The position numbers and the translations under genes were made by a program. From UTCHB3 sp964371075 (GTDB lineage Bacteria; Bacteroidota; Ignavibacteria; Ignavibacteriales; Ignavibacteriaceae): 64,000 nucleotides of DNA. Location: contig CAYJKN010000007.1 of assembly GCA_964371075.1 (NCBI GenBank), forward strand, positions 1 to 64,000, in the 5' to 3' direction. Shown here in pieces: positions 28,162 through 37,215 of the stretch (within the stretch, counting starts at the first letter, position 1; every line of letters begins with the position of its first letter). The notes beneath the pieces were generated by a model, which was not told the DNA's origin, made no database searches, and saw nothing but the letters and a program-made list of their open reading frames with translations.

Positions 28162-28334
28162 GTGACCTCCAATAAAAAAAAAAATCTTGATATATAAAAT
28201 ATATTCTAATGGAAACCATTGTACCGTTTTGATAAATTTTTTCAATCTTTTTTAACAGAATTCTTCATTTTAACTAAATAATGTCTTATATTAAGACAGT
28301 TGATTAATTACCATTTTTAAATAATCTGTCCACT

Positions 28335-30242
28335 ATGCCAGTTGAACCGGAGAAATCCCTGAATCCCGTAAACCCTAAACCGGCACTCCTTGTGATGCTT
28401 GAAGTAAATGAGGAAAAGGGAACCAAAATAGTCTACTCCGAAGGAAAGACCGCACGGGATGCCGAAGAAATTATCATGGCGATGACAGATTCAGTAAGAA
28501 CTTACCAGGCACTCGAACTTCTCACTGAAAAGTTAAGAACCGAACTTAAATACTCTACCGCATCAATTAATCCTGTTGTTGATCTGCAAACTCCGGGTGC
28601 AGCTTTTTATGAGGTTGAGTTCACTTTAATCAGTCCGGATAAAGCAAAAAAAGAGAAACCGCAAACAAAAATTGAACCGGCAATTGTTTCGACAATACAA
28701 CCGGACGCTCCACAGATCAATTTCTCCAATACTGTCTATTTTGTGCTTGACCTGTTAACGGGCAAAATAACCACAAAATCAGGTGACCTTATATCTCTCT
28801 TTTCGGGACTGGGGATTGAACCCGATATGAGGATCATCCCTCTGTTAAAACGAATTCACCCTGCTGATTTTAGATTGTTTAAAGCAAAATACAGGGAAGC
28901 ACTTGCCGGTGCTCAAGTTGAATTCAGCTACAGAATCTATACTGATGACCAACAATTAAAGTATATCCGCCACTTTGTCCAACCTGTCTTCACTGCGGGT
29001 AAACCGGTGGCAGTGCAAAACCTGATTGTTGATGTTACCTACGACAAGGAACTCGTCTTACGGCTGCGACGATCGGAAGAAAAACTCAGAATACTTTTTG
29101 AGACAGCCGATGATCTGATATTTGTACTCGACCAAAGGGGAAATTTCTCATCAGTTAACGCACTTGGTGCCCTCTCTTTGGAATATCTCCCGGAGGAAAT
29201 GACAGGCAAACATTTTATCTCCTTCATCGAAGATGATCAAAGAAGTATAATAGCCGTCTCCTTTAAAGAACTACTGAAAATTTCCAAACTCGTTACATTC
29301 GAAGCCGCTTTTGTGACAAAATTTGGCAAAAAACTTACTTTTGAGATTAATGCCCGCCCGGTCTATACACAAAAAAACCGGTTTGATGGAATCGTGGGGA
29401 TCGGTAGAAATGTTACCTCAAGAATCCACGATCAGGAAATGATGAGCGACCTCAATAACAAACTGATTGAAGCCAATCGTATAATTTCCATCGAAAGAGA
29501 CAGAGTAAAACAAAGGATTTCGGTGCTCGAAGAGCTTAATCACCTTAAAAGTGAATTTGTAGCGAATATTTCACATGAACTTAGAACTCCACTTGCCTCA
29601 ATAATTGGCTTTTCGGAAACCATCGACTCCGACAGCGACATGCCTGAAAGTGTGAGAAATGATTTTAACAAAATTATCCTCACTGAAGCAAAAAGACTCG
29701 CCGAGTTGATTAATGATGTTCTCGATATCTCAAAACTCGAGGGTGGCAAAGTGATTCTTAACAGATCTGACTTCGACCCCATCGATGTGCTTAACGAAGC
29801 TGTCGGGAATGTCAAAAAATACGCCGAAGAAAAATCTATTGCAATTATCGAAGAATATCCCGACAATAATGTAATCATAAACGCAGATAAGGATCGAATC
29901 CTTCAGGTTTTTGAGAATATCTTAAGTAATGCAGTAAAATTTACAGGACCCGGTGGCAGAATTACCATCTTTGCACGGCTTAGAAAAAACGAACTCGAAG
30001 TTATTATCAGTGATACCGGCATCGGTATTCCTAAAAAAGATCTACCCCACATTTTCCAGAAATTCTACAGAGTTTCAAGATCAGACAATTCAATTCCCGG
30101 CTCCGGCCTTGGACTTTCACTTGTCAAACAAATCATCGACCTTCACAAAGGATTTATCACTCTGAAAAGTGAAGAAAATAACGGCACAACCGTGATCATG
30201 AAACTTCAGCTAATTCCAAAGAGGTACACCAACAGTGGATAA
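28335..30242 (+). CDS. Cytosolic PAS-domain sensor histidine kinase
   Basis: A 635-aa kinase without transmembrane segments. The N-terminal 120 residues are of unrecognised type; two PAS-like domains follow (about 125-235 and 245-365), then a coiled coil, a HisKA domain with phospho-acceptor His414 in NISHELRTPL, and a HATPase domain (SDTGIGIPKKDLPHIFQKFYR, GSGLGLSLVKQ). It overlaps the sigma-54 regulator gene by 8 bp, making that protein its obvious partner. It senses an intracellular or membrane-diffusible signal. Confidence 0.93.
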   Translation: MPVEPEKSLNPVNPKPALLVMLEVNEEKGTKIVYSEGKTARDAEEIIMAMTDSVRTYQALELLTEKLRTELKYSTASINPVVDLQTPGAAFYEVEFTLISPDKAKKEKPQTKIEPAIVSTIQPDAPQINFSNTVYFVLDLLTGKITTKSGDLISLFSGLGIEPDMRIIPLLKRIHPADFRLFKAKYREALAGAQVEFSYRIYTDDQQLKYIRHFVQPVFTAGKPVAVQNLIVDVTYDKELVLRLRRSEEKLRILFETADDLIFVLDQRGNFSSVNALGALSLEYLPEEMTGKHFISFIEDDQRSIIAVSFKELLKISKLVTFEAAFVTKFGKKLTFEINARPVYTQKNRFDGIVGIGRNVTSRIHDQEMMSDLNNKLIEANRIISIERDRVKQRISVLEELNHLKSEFVANISHELRTPLASIIGFSETIDSDSDMPESVRNDFNKIILTEAKRLAELINDVLDISKLEGGKVILNRSDFDPIDVLNEAVGNVKKYAEEKSIAIIEEYPDNNVIINADKDRILQVFENILSNAVKFTGPGGRITIFARLRKNELEVIISDTGIGIPKKDLPHIFQKFYRVSRSDNSIPGSGLGLSLVKQIIDLHKGFITLKSEENNGTTVIMKLQLIPKRYTNSG

Positions 30243-31614
30243 ATTGATATTTGTAGTTGATGACCAGGCACCAATTCTCAGGCTTCTCACCTATTGGGTG
30301 AGTGAGAAATGGAATTATAAAGTAAAAACTTTCGATAATGCCGAAGAAATGCTCTCCTCACTTTCATTGAAACCCGACCTCGTACTTCTGGACATTATGC
30401 TACCCGGAATCAGTGGAATTGATGCACTCAAAGAGATTAAAAAAACTGATCCTTTTCTCCCTGTTATCATACTATCAGCACAGGGAAGAGTGGATGTTGC
30501 CCTCGAAGCTCTTAAACTTGGCGCTTATGACTATTTCCCAAAACCGATAGATACTCAGAGGCTGGAACCTGCGATTAGAAACGCAATGAAGAACTATGAC
30601 CTCGAAAAAGAACTGGAAAAGGTAAGGGAAAATGTTACCCAAACATACAGCTTTAGCAATATTATCTCCGCAGACGGGAAAATGCAGGATGTATTTAAAT
30701 ATGTATCCAAAGTCCTTAACAACGATATTACTGTCCTTATCCACGGCGAAAGCGGCACCGGAAAAGAGCTGATCGCTAAAGCGATCCATTTTAACGGGAT
30801 TAGAAAAAACTTCCCTTTTATTGTGGTAAACTGCGCTTCTATTCCAAGAGAGTTGATGGAAAGTGAACTCTTTGGACATGAAAAAGGCTCGTTCACAGGT
30901 GCCTACCAAAGAAAAATGGGGAAATTTGAACTCGCTAACAGAGGTACTATTTTCCTCGACGAAGTTGGTGAAATGGATATCTCACTCCAGGCAAAGCTGC
31001 TTCGGGTAATCCAACAGAGAGAATTTGAAAGAGTTGGCGGAACTGAAACAATTAAATGTGATGTAAGAATTATCTCCGCCACAAACCGCGATCTTAAAAC
31101 TGCAGTTGAAGAAAAGGAATTCAGAGAAGACCTGTTCTACAGATTAAACTCGTTCCCTATCAACCTTCCGCCACTTCGATCTCGAAAGGGTGACATAATT
31201 GTCCTGGCAGAACATTTTCTCGAACTCTTCTCAAAAAAACTCGATAAAAAGTGCCTCGGATTCACTCCAAAAGCTCTAAAACTCCTTTTTGATTACGATT
31301 GGCCCGGGAATGTCCGCGAAATGGAAAACACGATTGAGAGATGCCTGATCCTTTCCGAGAATGACAAAATAGATGCTGATGATCTCCCCTTGCACATCAG
31401 GTCGTCCTCTCCTTCTGTTGAGTCGGCAAAAGTTGAACAATATTTCGACAATACGGTTATTCTTCCCTTCGAAAAAATTAAAGAAGAAGCAATCAGAAAC
31501 TCTTTAAAAGTTACAAAAGGGAATATTTTTGAAGCCGCAAAAAAATTAAAACTTGGCAGAGCGACTATATATCGCCTCATGAGTAAATACAAAATTAATC
31601 CTGAACAACCATAG
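30235..31614 (+). CDS. NtrC-family sigma-54-dependent response regulator
   Basis: A 459-aa regulator with receiver domain (phospho-acceptor Asp53), AAA+ ATPase domain with Walker A GESGTGKE near residue 169 and a sigma-54 contact loop GSFTGA (canonical GAFTGA with one Ala-to-Ser change), and a C-terminal Fis-type helix-turn-helix (FEAAKKLKLGRATIYRLM). It starts with GTG inside the kinase gene, indicating coupling. It activates sigma-54 promoters, none of which could be pinpointed here. Confidence 0.95.
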   Translation: MDKLIFVVDDQAPILRLLTYWVSEKWNYKVKTFDNAEEMLSSLSLKPDLVLLDIMLPGISGIDALKEIKKTDPFLPVIILSAQGRVDVALEALKLGAYDYFPKPIDTQRLEPAIRNAMKNYDLEKELEKVRENVTQTYSFSNIISADGKMQDVFKYVSKVLNNDITVLIHGESGTGKELIAKAIHFNGIRKNFPFIVVNCASIPRELMESELFGHEKGSFTGAYQRKMGKFELANRGTIFLDEVGEMDISLQAKLLRVIQQREFERVGGTETIKCDVRIISATNRDLKTAVEEKEFREDLFYRLNSFPINLPPLRSRKGDIIVLAEHFLELFSKKLDKKCLGFTPKALKLLFDYDWPGNVREMENTIERCLILSENDKIDADDLPLHIRSSSPSVESAKVEQYFDNTVILPFEKIKEEAIRNSLKVTKGNIFEAAKKLKLGRATIYRLMSKYKINPEQP

Positions 31615-31641
31615 TTATTAACCATTATCCACGGAGCATAT

Positions 31642-31980
31642 ATGAACTTTAAAGTTGAAAAACATGGTGACATCGCACTCGTAGCAGTCTCACTCCACAG
31701 AGCTACTCTGAATGAGTCGGAAGAATTTAAAAAAATCCTCCTGACCCAGATTGAAGGTGGAATAAAAAAACTGATCGTTGATCTTACTCAGTGTGAGTTT
31801 ATCGATTCAACTTTTCTCGGTGCTCTTGTTGTCACTCTAAAAAAGATCACACAACAAAGTGGTGATCTGAAACTTGTCGGCTTCCAGCCTGCAGTTCAAT
31901 CGATGTTTGAACTTACAAGAATGTACAGAATTTTTGAAGCCTTCACAAATAAAAATGAAGCAATAAACAGCTTTAAATAA
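31642..31980 (+). CDS. STAS-domain protein (anti-sigma factor antagonist-like)
   Basis: A 112-aa single-domain STAS protein of the SpoIIAA/RsbV type. The phosphorylatable serine is Ser56 in CEFIDSTFLGAL. Such proteins are switched by a kinase/phosphatase pair and sequester anti-sigma factors or other partners. The next gene encodes a PP2C phosphatase of the RsbU type, matching its expected activator, but no RsbW-type kinase gene is nearby. Confidence 0.9.
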   Translation: MNFKVEKHGDIALVAVSLHRATLNESEEFKKILLTQIEGGIKKLIVDLTQCEFIDSTFLGALVVTLKKITQQSGDLKLVGFQPAVQSMFELTRMYRIFEAFTNKNEAINSFK

Positions 31981-31984
31981 ACTG

Positions 31985-33139
31985 ATGCCCGATCAAGAAA
32001 AAACCTTTAAAGCCAAAGTTTTGCTGGTTGATGACGATGCTTCCCTGGCACGACTGTTTCAATACAGTCTGACTAAGGAAGGGTTTGAATGTATCACTGC
32101 TTCAAGCGGGCCGGAAGGCTTTCAAAAAGCCAAACAGTTTCTGCCCGATCTTATCATCTCAGATATAATGATGCCCAATATGAACGGGTTCGAGTTCAGG
32201 AAAATTGTGCTCGAAGACAGTGATATCCAGAAAATCCCTTTTATTTTCCTTTCTGCCAAATCGGGGGAGGATGATATACTCGAGGGATACGACCTGGGTA
32301 TTTCTGACTATGTTGTTAAAACGGCAGGACCAAAAGTTTTGGTAGCAAAGGTTTCAGCTCTTCTCAAAAATCTGGAAAAAGAGAGAGAAAAAGCTGTTTC
32401 TGAAATCCATAAGGCAGCTGATAACATCAGCATGAAGGTGGTTCCTGATCATCCCCCTGATGTGGAAGGTTTCCTGCTCTCCCACTGGCATCTACCGTTT
32501 GGTGGTGTCCCCGGTGGAGATTTTATCGATTATTTTAATATCGATCCCGATACCACTGTTATAATTCTCGGTGATGTAATGGGTAAAAAATGGGGAGCAT
32601 GGTATTTTGCTGTAGCTTATGCAGGTTATATAAGGAGTGCTGTCAGGGTTATCCTTCAAAACGCAAAAGAACTCTCGGCCAAAACCATTATGACTGAAGT
32701 AAATCTTTCAATCTTCCACGATAACAGAATTGCTGAGGTTTTTGCCACTCTCTCAATCGTCATGGTAAATAATAAAACAGGCATCGCCAAATATGCTGGT
32801 GCCGGTGATCTGCCGATGGTATTTTATGATGCATCGGAAAGAAAAGCAGAATTTATAATGTCAAATGGACTCCTGCTCGGATTTGCCGAAAATGGCGATT
32901 ACGAAGAGTCCACAGTTAAAATGGATCCGGGTGATTCAATTTACCTCTACACAGATGGTATCATTGAGGCTCGCGACCCCCTTGGTAATCAACTTGGCAA
33001 AGATTACCTTTTGAAAATGATCGAACTCACTCCTCCCCATCTTAATCCGATCGATTTTATCAAAAACCGTATGAATGAATTCACATCAATGAAATATGAC
33101 GATGATGTCAGCATAATTGCCCTGAAAAAAAACTTCTGA
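31985..33139 (+). CDS. Response regulator with PP2C (RsbU/SpoIIE) phosphatase domain
   Basis: A 384-aa protein with an N-terminal receiver domain (acceptor Asp60 in LIISDIMMPN), a short coiled linker (about 125-145) and a PP2C-type phosphatase domain with metal-binding motifs GDVMGK, YTDGIIEA and the terminal YDDDVSIIAL. It should dephosphorylate a STAS protein when its receiver is phosphorylated. The adjacent STAS gene 4 bp upstream is the likely substrate. Confidence 0.93.
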   Translation: MPDQEKTFKAKVLLVDDDASLARLFQYSLTKEGFECITASSGPEGFQKAKQFLPDLIISDIMMPNMNGFEFRKIVLEDSDIQKIPFIFLSAKSGEDDILEGYDLGISDYVVKTAGPKVLVAKVSALLKNLEKEREKAVSEIHKAADNISMKVVPDHPPDVEGFLLSHWHLPFGGVPGGDFIDYFNIDPDTTVIILGDVMGKKWGAWYFAVAYAGYIRSAVRVILQNAKELSAKTIMTEVNLSIFHDNRIAEVFATLSIVMVNNKTGIAKYAGAGDLPMVFYDASERKAEFIMSNGLLLGFAENGDYEESTVKMDPGDSIYLYTDGIIEARDPLGNQLGKDYLLKMIELTPPHLNPIDFIKNRMNEFTSMKYDDDVSIIALKKNF

Positions 33140-33220
33140 TTTGTTTATTGTCTGATTTATCTCCCGGTTACTCCTTATTTTAATTTTATCTGATTAATAA
33201 TTTTTTTGGTTAAACTCTAT

Positions 33221-35914
33221 ATGAAAAAACTTCTATCTCTCTTTTGTCTACTCGTCCTGATTTCCTCCTTGACCTACTCACAGGAAAATTACAAAAAAAT
33301 CAAAATTTTCTCCGATGACCTGAAAAGTGATATCGAGCTTCTTAGAACCCATGGTGTTGTTGTCGATGAAGGCTTTGTTGAAAAAGGTAAATCGATCTCC
33401 GTTTTTCTCTCTTCATCAGATTTCGCCCGCCTGCAACAGTCGGGTGTTAAATATGAAATTGTGATTGATGACTGGGATAGCTATTATAAATCCCTCCCTT
33501 TGCTTTCAGAATCTGAAAAAAGAGCTACTATCATGGATAGCAAAACAAATTTTGGCGTTGAGGGACTTACCTATGGCTCTATGGGTGGTTATTACACTTA
33601 TGCCGAGATCAATGCCCAACTCGACAGCATGAAAGCCCGGTTCCCAAACCTTATCACTTCAAAAATAAATATCGGAACAAGCATAGAAGGCAGAGTAATT
33701 TACGCTGTTAAAATCTCTGATAACCCCGATGTTTCTGAGAATGAAGCTCGCGCATTATACACTTCTATCACTCACGCTCGCGAACCGGGTGGTATGATGA
33801 CTGTAATGTATTATATGTTTTACCTCCTCGAGAACTACAACACCAACCCGGCGGTTAAATATCTGGTTGATAACCGGGAAATTTATTTTATCCCGTGTGT
33901 TAATCCCGATGGTTATGAATATAACAGATCAACAGCCCCCAACGGTGGTGGAATGTTTCGTAAAAACAGAAGAAATAACGGTTCATCCTATGGTGTTGAT
34001 CTGAACAGGAATTTTGGACCGATGGCATACTGGAATGCCGCAGGTGGTGGTTCAAGCACAATTCCTTCAGAAGACGATTATAGAGGTACAGCCCCGTTTT
34101 CAGAACCTGAAGGTGTTGTAATTAAAAACTTCCTTGCAGGTAAAAACTTTAAGACTGCCTTGAACTATCATACATACAGTAATCTGTTGATATATCCTTA
34201 TGGCTGTTTTTCATACCTGACCCCTGATTCAACAATATTTTCAGAGTTTGCCGGAGATATCACGGCAATGAACGGTTACACTCCCGGAACTGCATCTCAA
34301 CTTCTCTACCCGGTCAGGGGAGGATTTGATGATTATTTCTACGATGGTGAACCCGAAGCAAACGGCAAAATTTTTGCAATGACACCCGAATGTGGTGGTG
34401 ATGGCGATGGTTTTTGGCCCCCACAGGCTCGAATTTTTCCAATTGCTCAAGAGAACCTGAATCCTAACCTCTATTATACCTGGGTTGCAGGTGATTATGT
34501 AAGCCTTACGAGTTATGAATTTAATCAACAGTATATCTCGTCCGGTGATAATATTCAGATGAACCTTACGATGAAAAACAAAGGTCTCTCATCAGCTTCA
34601 GACATTGTGGTTACTCTCGAATCACTTTCGAGTTATGTAAATGTTACATCAGGAACTGTCAATATTGCAAGTGTCCCCTCCCGTGGCACTTTCACAACAA
34701 CTACTCCGATGCTCTTTTCGGTTTCACCAACTGCCCCGATTGATACGGTCTGCAAATTGAAACTCACTACATCAAAAAATGGTGTATTGATGGCGGTTGA
34801 TACTATAAGTTTCACAACAGGTGTGCCACAATTTGTGTTTGCGGATACTACCAATAATCCCATAAATCTCTGGACCATTACTGCTACACCGGCTACTCCA
34901 AAATGGGAAGCCTCAACCACCGATTTTCATTCGGCACCAACTTCTTACACCGACTCAAAAACGGGAAATTACCTGGCGAACGCCACTGTAACAATCGCTA
35001 CTACCGACCAAATCAGTCTCGTTGGATACAACAATCCTAAATTGTCTTTCTGGTCAAAATGGGCAACCGAGTCTGAATACGATTGTGGTGTGCTTATGAT
35101 TTCCACCAATAATGGTACTTCCTGGACTGCTCTTGCAGGTTCACTTACCAAACCCGCTTCAGGACTTGGGAAACAGGTCCCAACCGGAATGCCCGTTTAC
35201 GAAGGAACCTCCACCAACTGGAGAAGAGAAGAGATTAACCTCTCTGCTTATGCGAACAAGACTATAAAGCTGAAATTTGAGTTAAGGTCTGATCAATCAC
35301 TCCAGGCTGACGGCTGGTATATCGACGATATTGGAATCTATGTTTATGCAGCATTGCCTGTTGAACTTAATTCCTTTACGGCCGAAAGAAATAATGAGCT
35401 GGTGACTCTTAAATGGGTTACAGCCTCTGAATTGAATAATAAAGGTTTTGAAGTTCAGCGCTCTGTTGATGGCTCCAATTGGGGCTTGTCAGGTTTCGTT
35501 TTGGGAGCAGGTACAAAAACAGGAACGACTGAATATACATTTACAGATAGATTTCCATCCAATGAATCAGTTTATTACAGATTAAAACAAACTGATTTTG
35601 ACGGATCGTTTAAATTTTATGGTGCCGTTGAGGTGAAGGGAAATAATGAGATGGTCTATGATCTGTATCAGAATTACCCAAATCCTTTTAATCCCGAAAC
35701 TGTAATTAAATACAGTCTGGCTTCAGATGGAATGGTAACCTTAAACATCTATGACATCCTCGGAACAAAGATAACAACTCTTGTAAATGAGACTCAAAAA
35801 GCCGGAACTCACCAGGTATCTTTTAAACCGGGTGAATTACCCTCAGGCATCTATTTTTATGAACTTGTTACTCCCAATTTCACAAAGAAACTCAAGATGC
35901 TGCTGCTTAAATAG
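33221..35914 (+). CDS. T9SS-secreted M14 zinc carboxypeptidase
   Basis: An 897-aa secreted metallocarboxypeptidase. A signal peptide (about 1-20) precedes a prodomain-like region and the M14 catalytic domain (about 120-430): zinc ligands His/Glu in THAREPGG, the distal His in NYHTYSN and catalytic Glu in TPECGG. Immunoglobulin-like and MAM-like beta domains follow. The last about 85 residues form a type A T9SS sorting domain (NYPNPFNPET… GIYFYELV). The ATG at 33221 is preferred over a TTG five codons upstream. Confidence 0.92.
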   Translation: MKKLLSLFCLLVLISSLTYSQENYKKIKIFSDDLKSDIELLRTHGVVVDEGFVEKGKSISVFLSSSDFARLQQSGVKYEIVIDDWDSYYKSLPLLSESEKRATIMDSKTNFGVEGLTYGSMGGYYTYAEINAQLDSMKARFPNLITSKINIGTSIEGRVIYAVKISDNPDVSENEARALYTSITHAREPGGMMTVMYYMFYLLENYNTNPAVKYLVDNREIYFIPCVNPDGYEYNRSTAPNGGGMFRKNRRNNGSSYGVDLNRNFGPMAYWNAAGGGSSTIPSEDDYRGTAPFSEPEGVVIKNFLAGKNFKTALNYHTYSNLLIYPYGCFSYLTPDSTIFSEFAGDITAMNGYTPGTASQLLYPVRGGFDDYFYDGEPEANGKIFAMTPECGGDGDGFWPPQARIFPIAQENLNPNLYYTWVAGDYVSLTSYEFNQQYISSGDNIQMNLTMKNKGLSSASDIVVTLESLSSYVNVTSGTVNIASVPSRGTFTTTTPMLFSVSPTAPIDTVCKLKLTTSKNGVLMAVDTISFTTGVPQFVFADTTNNPINLWTITATPATPKWEASTTDFHSAPTSYTDSKTGNYLANATVTIATTDQISLVGYNNPKLSFWSKWATESEYDCGVLMISTNNGTSWTALAGSLTKPASGLGKQVPTGMPVYEGTSTNWRREEINLSAYANKTIKLKFELRSDQSLQADGWYIDDIGIYVYAALPVELNSFTAERNNELVTLKWVTASELNNKGFEVQRSVDGSNWGLSGFVLGAGTKTGTTEYTFTDRFPSNESVYYRLKQTDFDGSFKFYGAVEVKGNNEMVYDLYQNYPNPFNPETVIKYSLASDGMVTLNIYDILGTKITTLVNETQKAGTHQVSFKPGELPSGIYFYELVTPNFTKKLKMLLLK

Positions 35915-35928
35915 ATTCTTGATAGAAC

Positions 35929-36005
35929 GCGGATGATGCGGATAAAGCGGATTATCGCGGATAGGGTTTTGTAATAGTAACACGGATAAGACGGATTTAA
36001 CGGAT
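35929..36005. repeat. CGGAT-phased short repeat
   Basis: The pentamer CGGAT recurs at 35930, 35939, 35948, 35958, 35983, 35992 and 36001, mostly with 9-bp spacing, forming two clusters just downstream of the carboxypeptidase gene. It is non-coding low-complexity DNA of unknown role. Confidence 0.75.
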
Positions 36006-36028
36006 TATTTTGCCGATTGAACAAAATT

Positions 36029-36057
36029 TTCCTCGAAGAGGAATTGATATTCGTAGC
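36029..36057 (+). repeat. Single palindrome-plus-foot element (stem type TTCCTC)
   Basis: TTCCTC-GAA-GAGGAA (36029-36043) is followed by a 3-nt spacer and the foot ATATTCGTAGC (36047-36057). This is the same layout as the arrays at 52, 53 and 60 kb but with a different stem, and it occurs here as a lone copy. Confidence 0.8.
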
Positions 36058-36101
36058 GTCTCGATTGCCGTCTGCAAAACGAAATAACTCAGATAATTTT
36101 C

Positions 36102-36138
36102 AAATGTCACCCCGAGAAATCGAGGTGACATTTTTTTT
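36102..36138 (+). terminator. Rho-independent terminator downstream of the carboxypeptidase
   Basis: Arms AAATGTCACC and GGTGACATTT pair over 10 bp with a short inner CGA/TCG pairing and a GAAA loop, followed by a run of T on the plus strand. It lies 188 bp past the stop, so the repeats between would be part of the 3' untranslated region. Confidence 0.8.
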
Positions 36139-36163
36139 GTAAAATTTTGCTCTATAATTGTAT

Positions 36164-36305
36164 ACCAGCCCGGGCTGGTGACATGTTCGTAGAAAAACAA
36201 TTACCTGACTACCGATAGAACCAGCCCGGGCTGGTGACATATTCGTAGAAAAACATTTGCCTAACTACCGATAGAACCAGCCTGGGCTGGTGATATGTTC
36301 GTAGC
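36164..36305 (+). repeat. Tandem 56-bp repeat with GC palindrome (palindrome-plus-foot family)
   Basis: Three copies, starting at 36164, 36220 and 36276, each begin with the 16-nt palindrome ACCAGCCCGGGCTGGT (third copy one base changed). Each is followed by GAC or GAT and ATATTCGTAG or ATGTTCGTAG. The two complete periods are exactly 56 bp. The third copy ends at the alkD 3' end. It lies between convergent genes. Confidence 0.9.
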
Positions 36306-36307
36306 AG

Positions 36308-36985
36308 TTATCCCTTTTTAATCCTCGCTACAATCTTTGGATCATTTAATTCCCTCTTAGCATCCAATGCAATCCAATTGACTTTCTGTTTGTCATCAAG
36401 AATCCTCTCACATGTAAACAGAGCCTGATGCCTAAGGGTGGTATTCTTTTTCCCGATTTGCCTGATCGCCCAATTTACTGCCTTCTTCACAAAATTTCTT
36501 TTATCCGATGCACCTTCATAAAGGTCATCCAGCCACTCAATAAATTTTGCGTTTGGCAGTTTTTTCCCGTGCACCGCCATCACTGCCATCAAAACAAATC
36601 CTTGTCTCCTTCTGAATTCCTGATCACTTGAAATCCACTCTTTCATCTTATCAAAAACCCACTCACAATGCCTGAACAGGTAAACTGCAGCACCATCTGT
36701 GAGGTCCCATGAAGTCATCTCCTTCATCCACTCCTCAGCCAACTCAGTTGTAAACTTTTGTGGATCAGCAACCATAAACGACAAAATTCTGGCATCATGG
36801 TTTCCACTCTTCCATAACTGTAGCGACAATTCATGGTATTTCCCGATCTTTTTTGCAAGTGCTTTAATATCAGGAATAGGAACTCCATAGGAGGTTTCTG
36901 CTCTTATTCCGTATCGGGCTCTTCCTTCCCTTACATCTTCTCTTCCAAGTGATTCCAGCTCCTTTAGTACTTCATCTTTTGTCAT
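36308..36985 (-). CDS. AlkD-like DNA alkylation repair protein
   Basis: A 225-aa all-helical HEAT-like repeat protein of the DNA alkylation repair (AlkC/AlkD) family, DNA glycosylases removing bulky or cationic N3/N7 alkyl purines. Family features include YGVPIPDIKALAK, the W.SG..DARILSFMVADP region with Asp, and SWDLTDGAA. It is cytosolic, monocistronic and convergent with the palindrome array. Confidence 0.88.
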   Translation of the reverse strand: MTKDEVLKELESLGREDVREGRARYGIRAETSYGVPIPDIKALAKKIGKYHELSLQLWKSGNHDARILSFMVADPQKFTTELAEEWMKEMTSWDLTDGAAVYLFRHCEWVFDKMKEWISSDQEFRRRQGFVLMAVMAVHGKKLPNAKFIEWLDDLYEGASDKRNFVKKAVNWAIRQIGKKNTTLRHQALFTCERILDDKQKVNWIALDAKRELNDPKIVARIKKG

Positions 36986-37123
36986 AATCTTAACAATTTT
37001 AATGGTTAAATATCATTTTTTATTCCACCTCAATATACAAATATCATTTTAAATCACGCCTGTTTAAACAAATTTCGTTTGCTACTTTACTATAAATCCC
37101 ATGTAATCCTAAATCTGATAAAA

Positions 37124-37155
37124 ATTATTGGATTACTGCATTATTGGATTACTGC
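37124..37155. repeat. Tandem 16-bp repeat upstream of the CotH gene
   Basis: Two exact, adjacent copies of ATTATTGGATTACTGC lie 60-90 bp before the CotH-family start. A related sequence is found upstream of pta. It may overlap the promoter region. Confidence 0.85.
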
Positions 37156-37215
37156 ATTTGTGAAAGGGTTATATTTATTGTTGTGAATTTATAAATTTCC
37201 CCCATTGGAGCAGAC

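Noticed and set aside
28162..28245. 28-residue N-terminal extension of fumarase
   Set aside because: GGAGGT directly upstream of 28161 marks the start, and fumarases begin near that residue; the extension is Phe/Ile-rich non-coding-like sequence.
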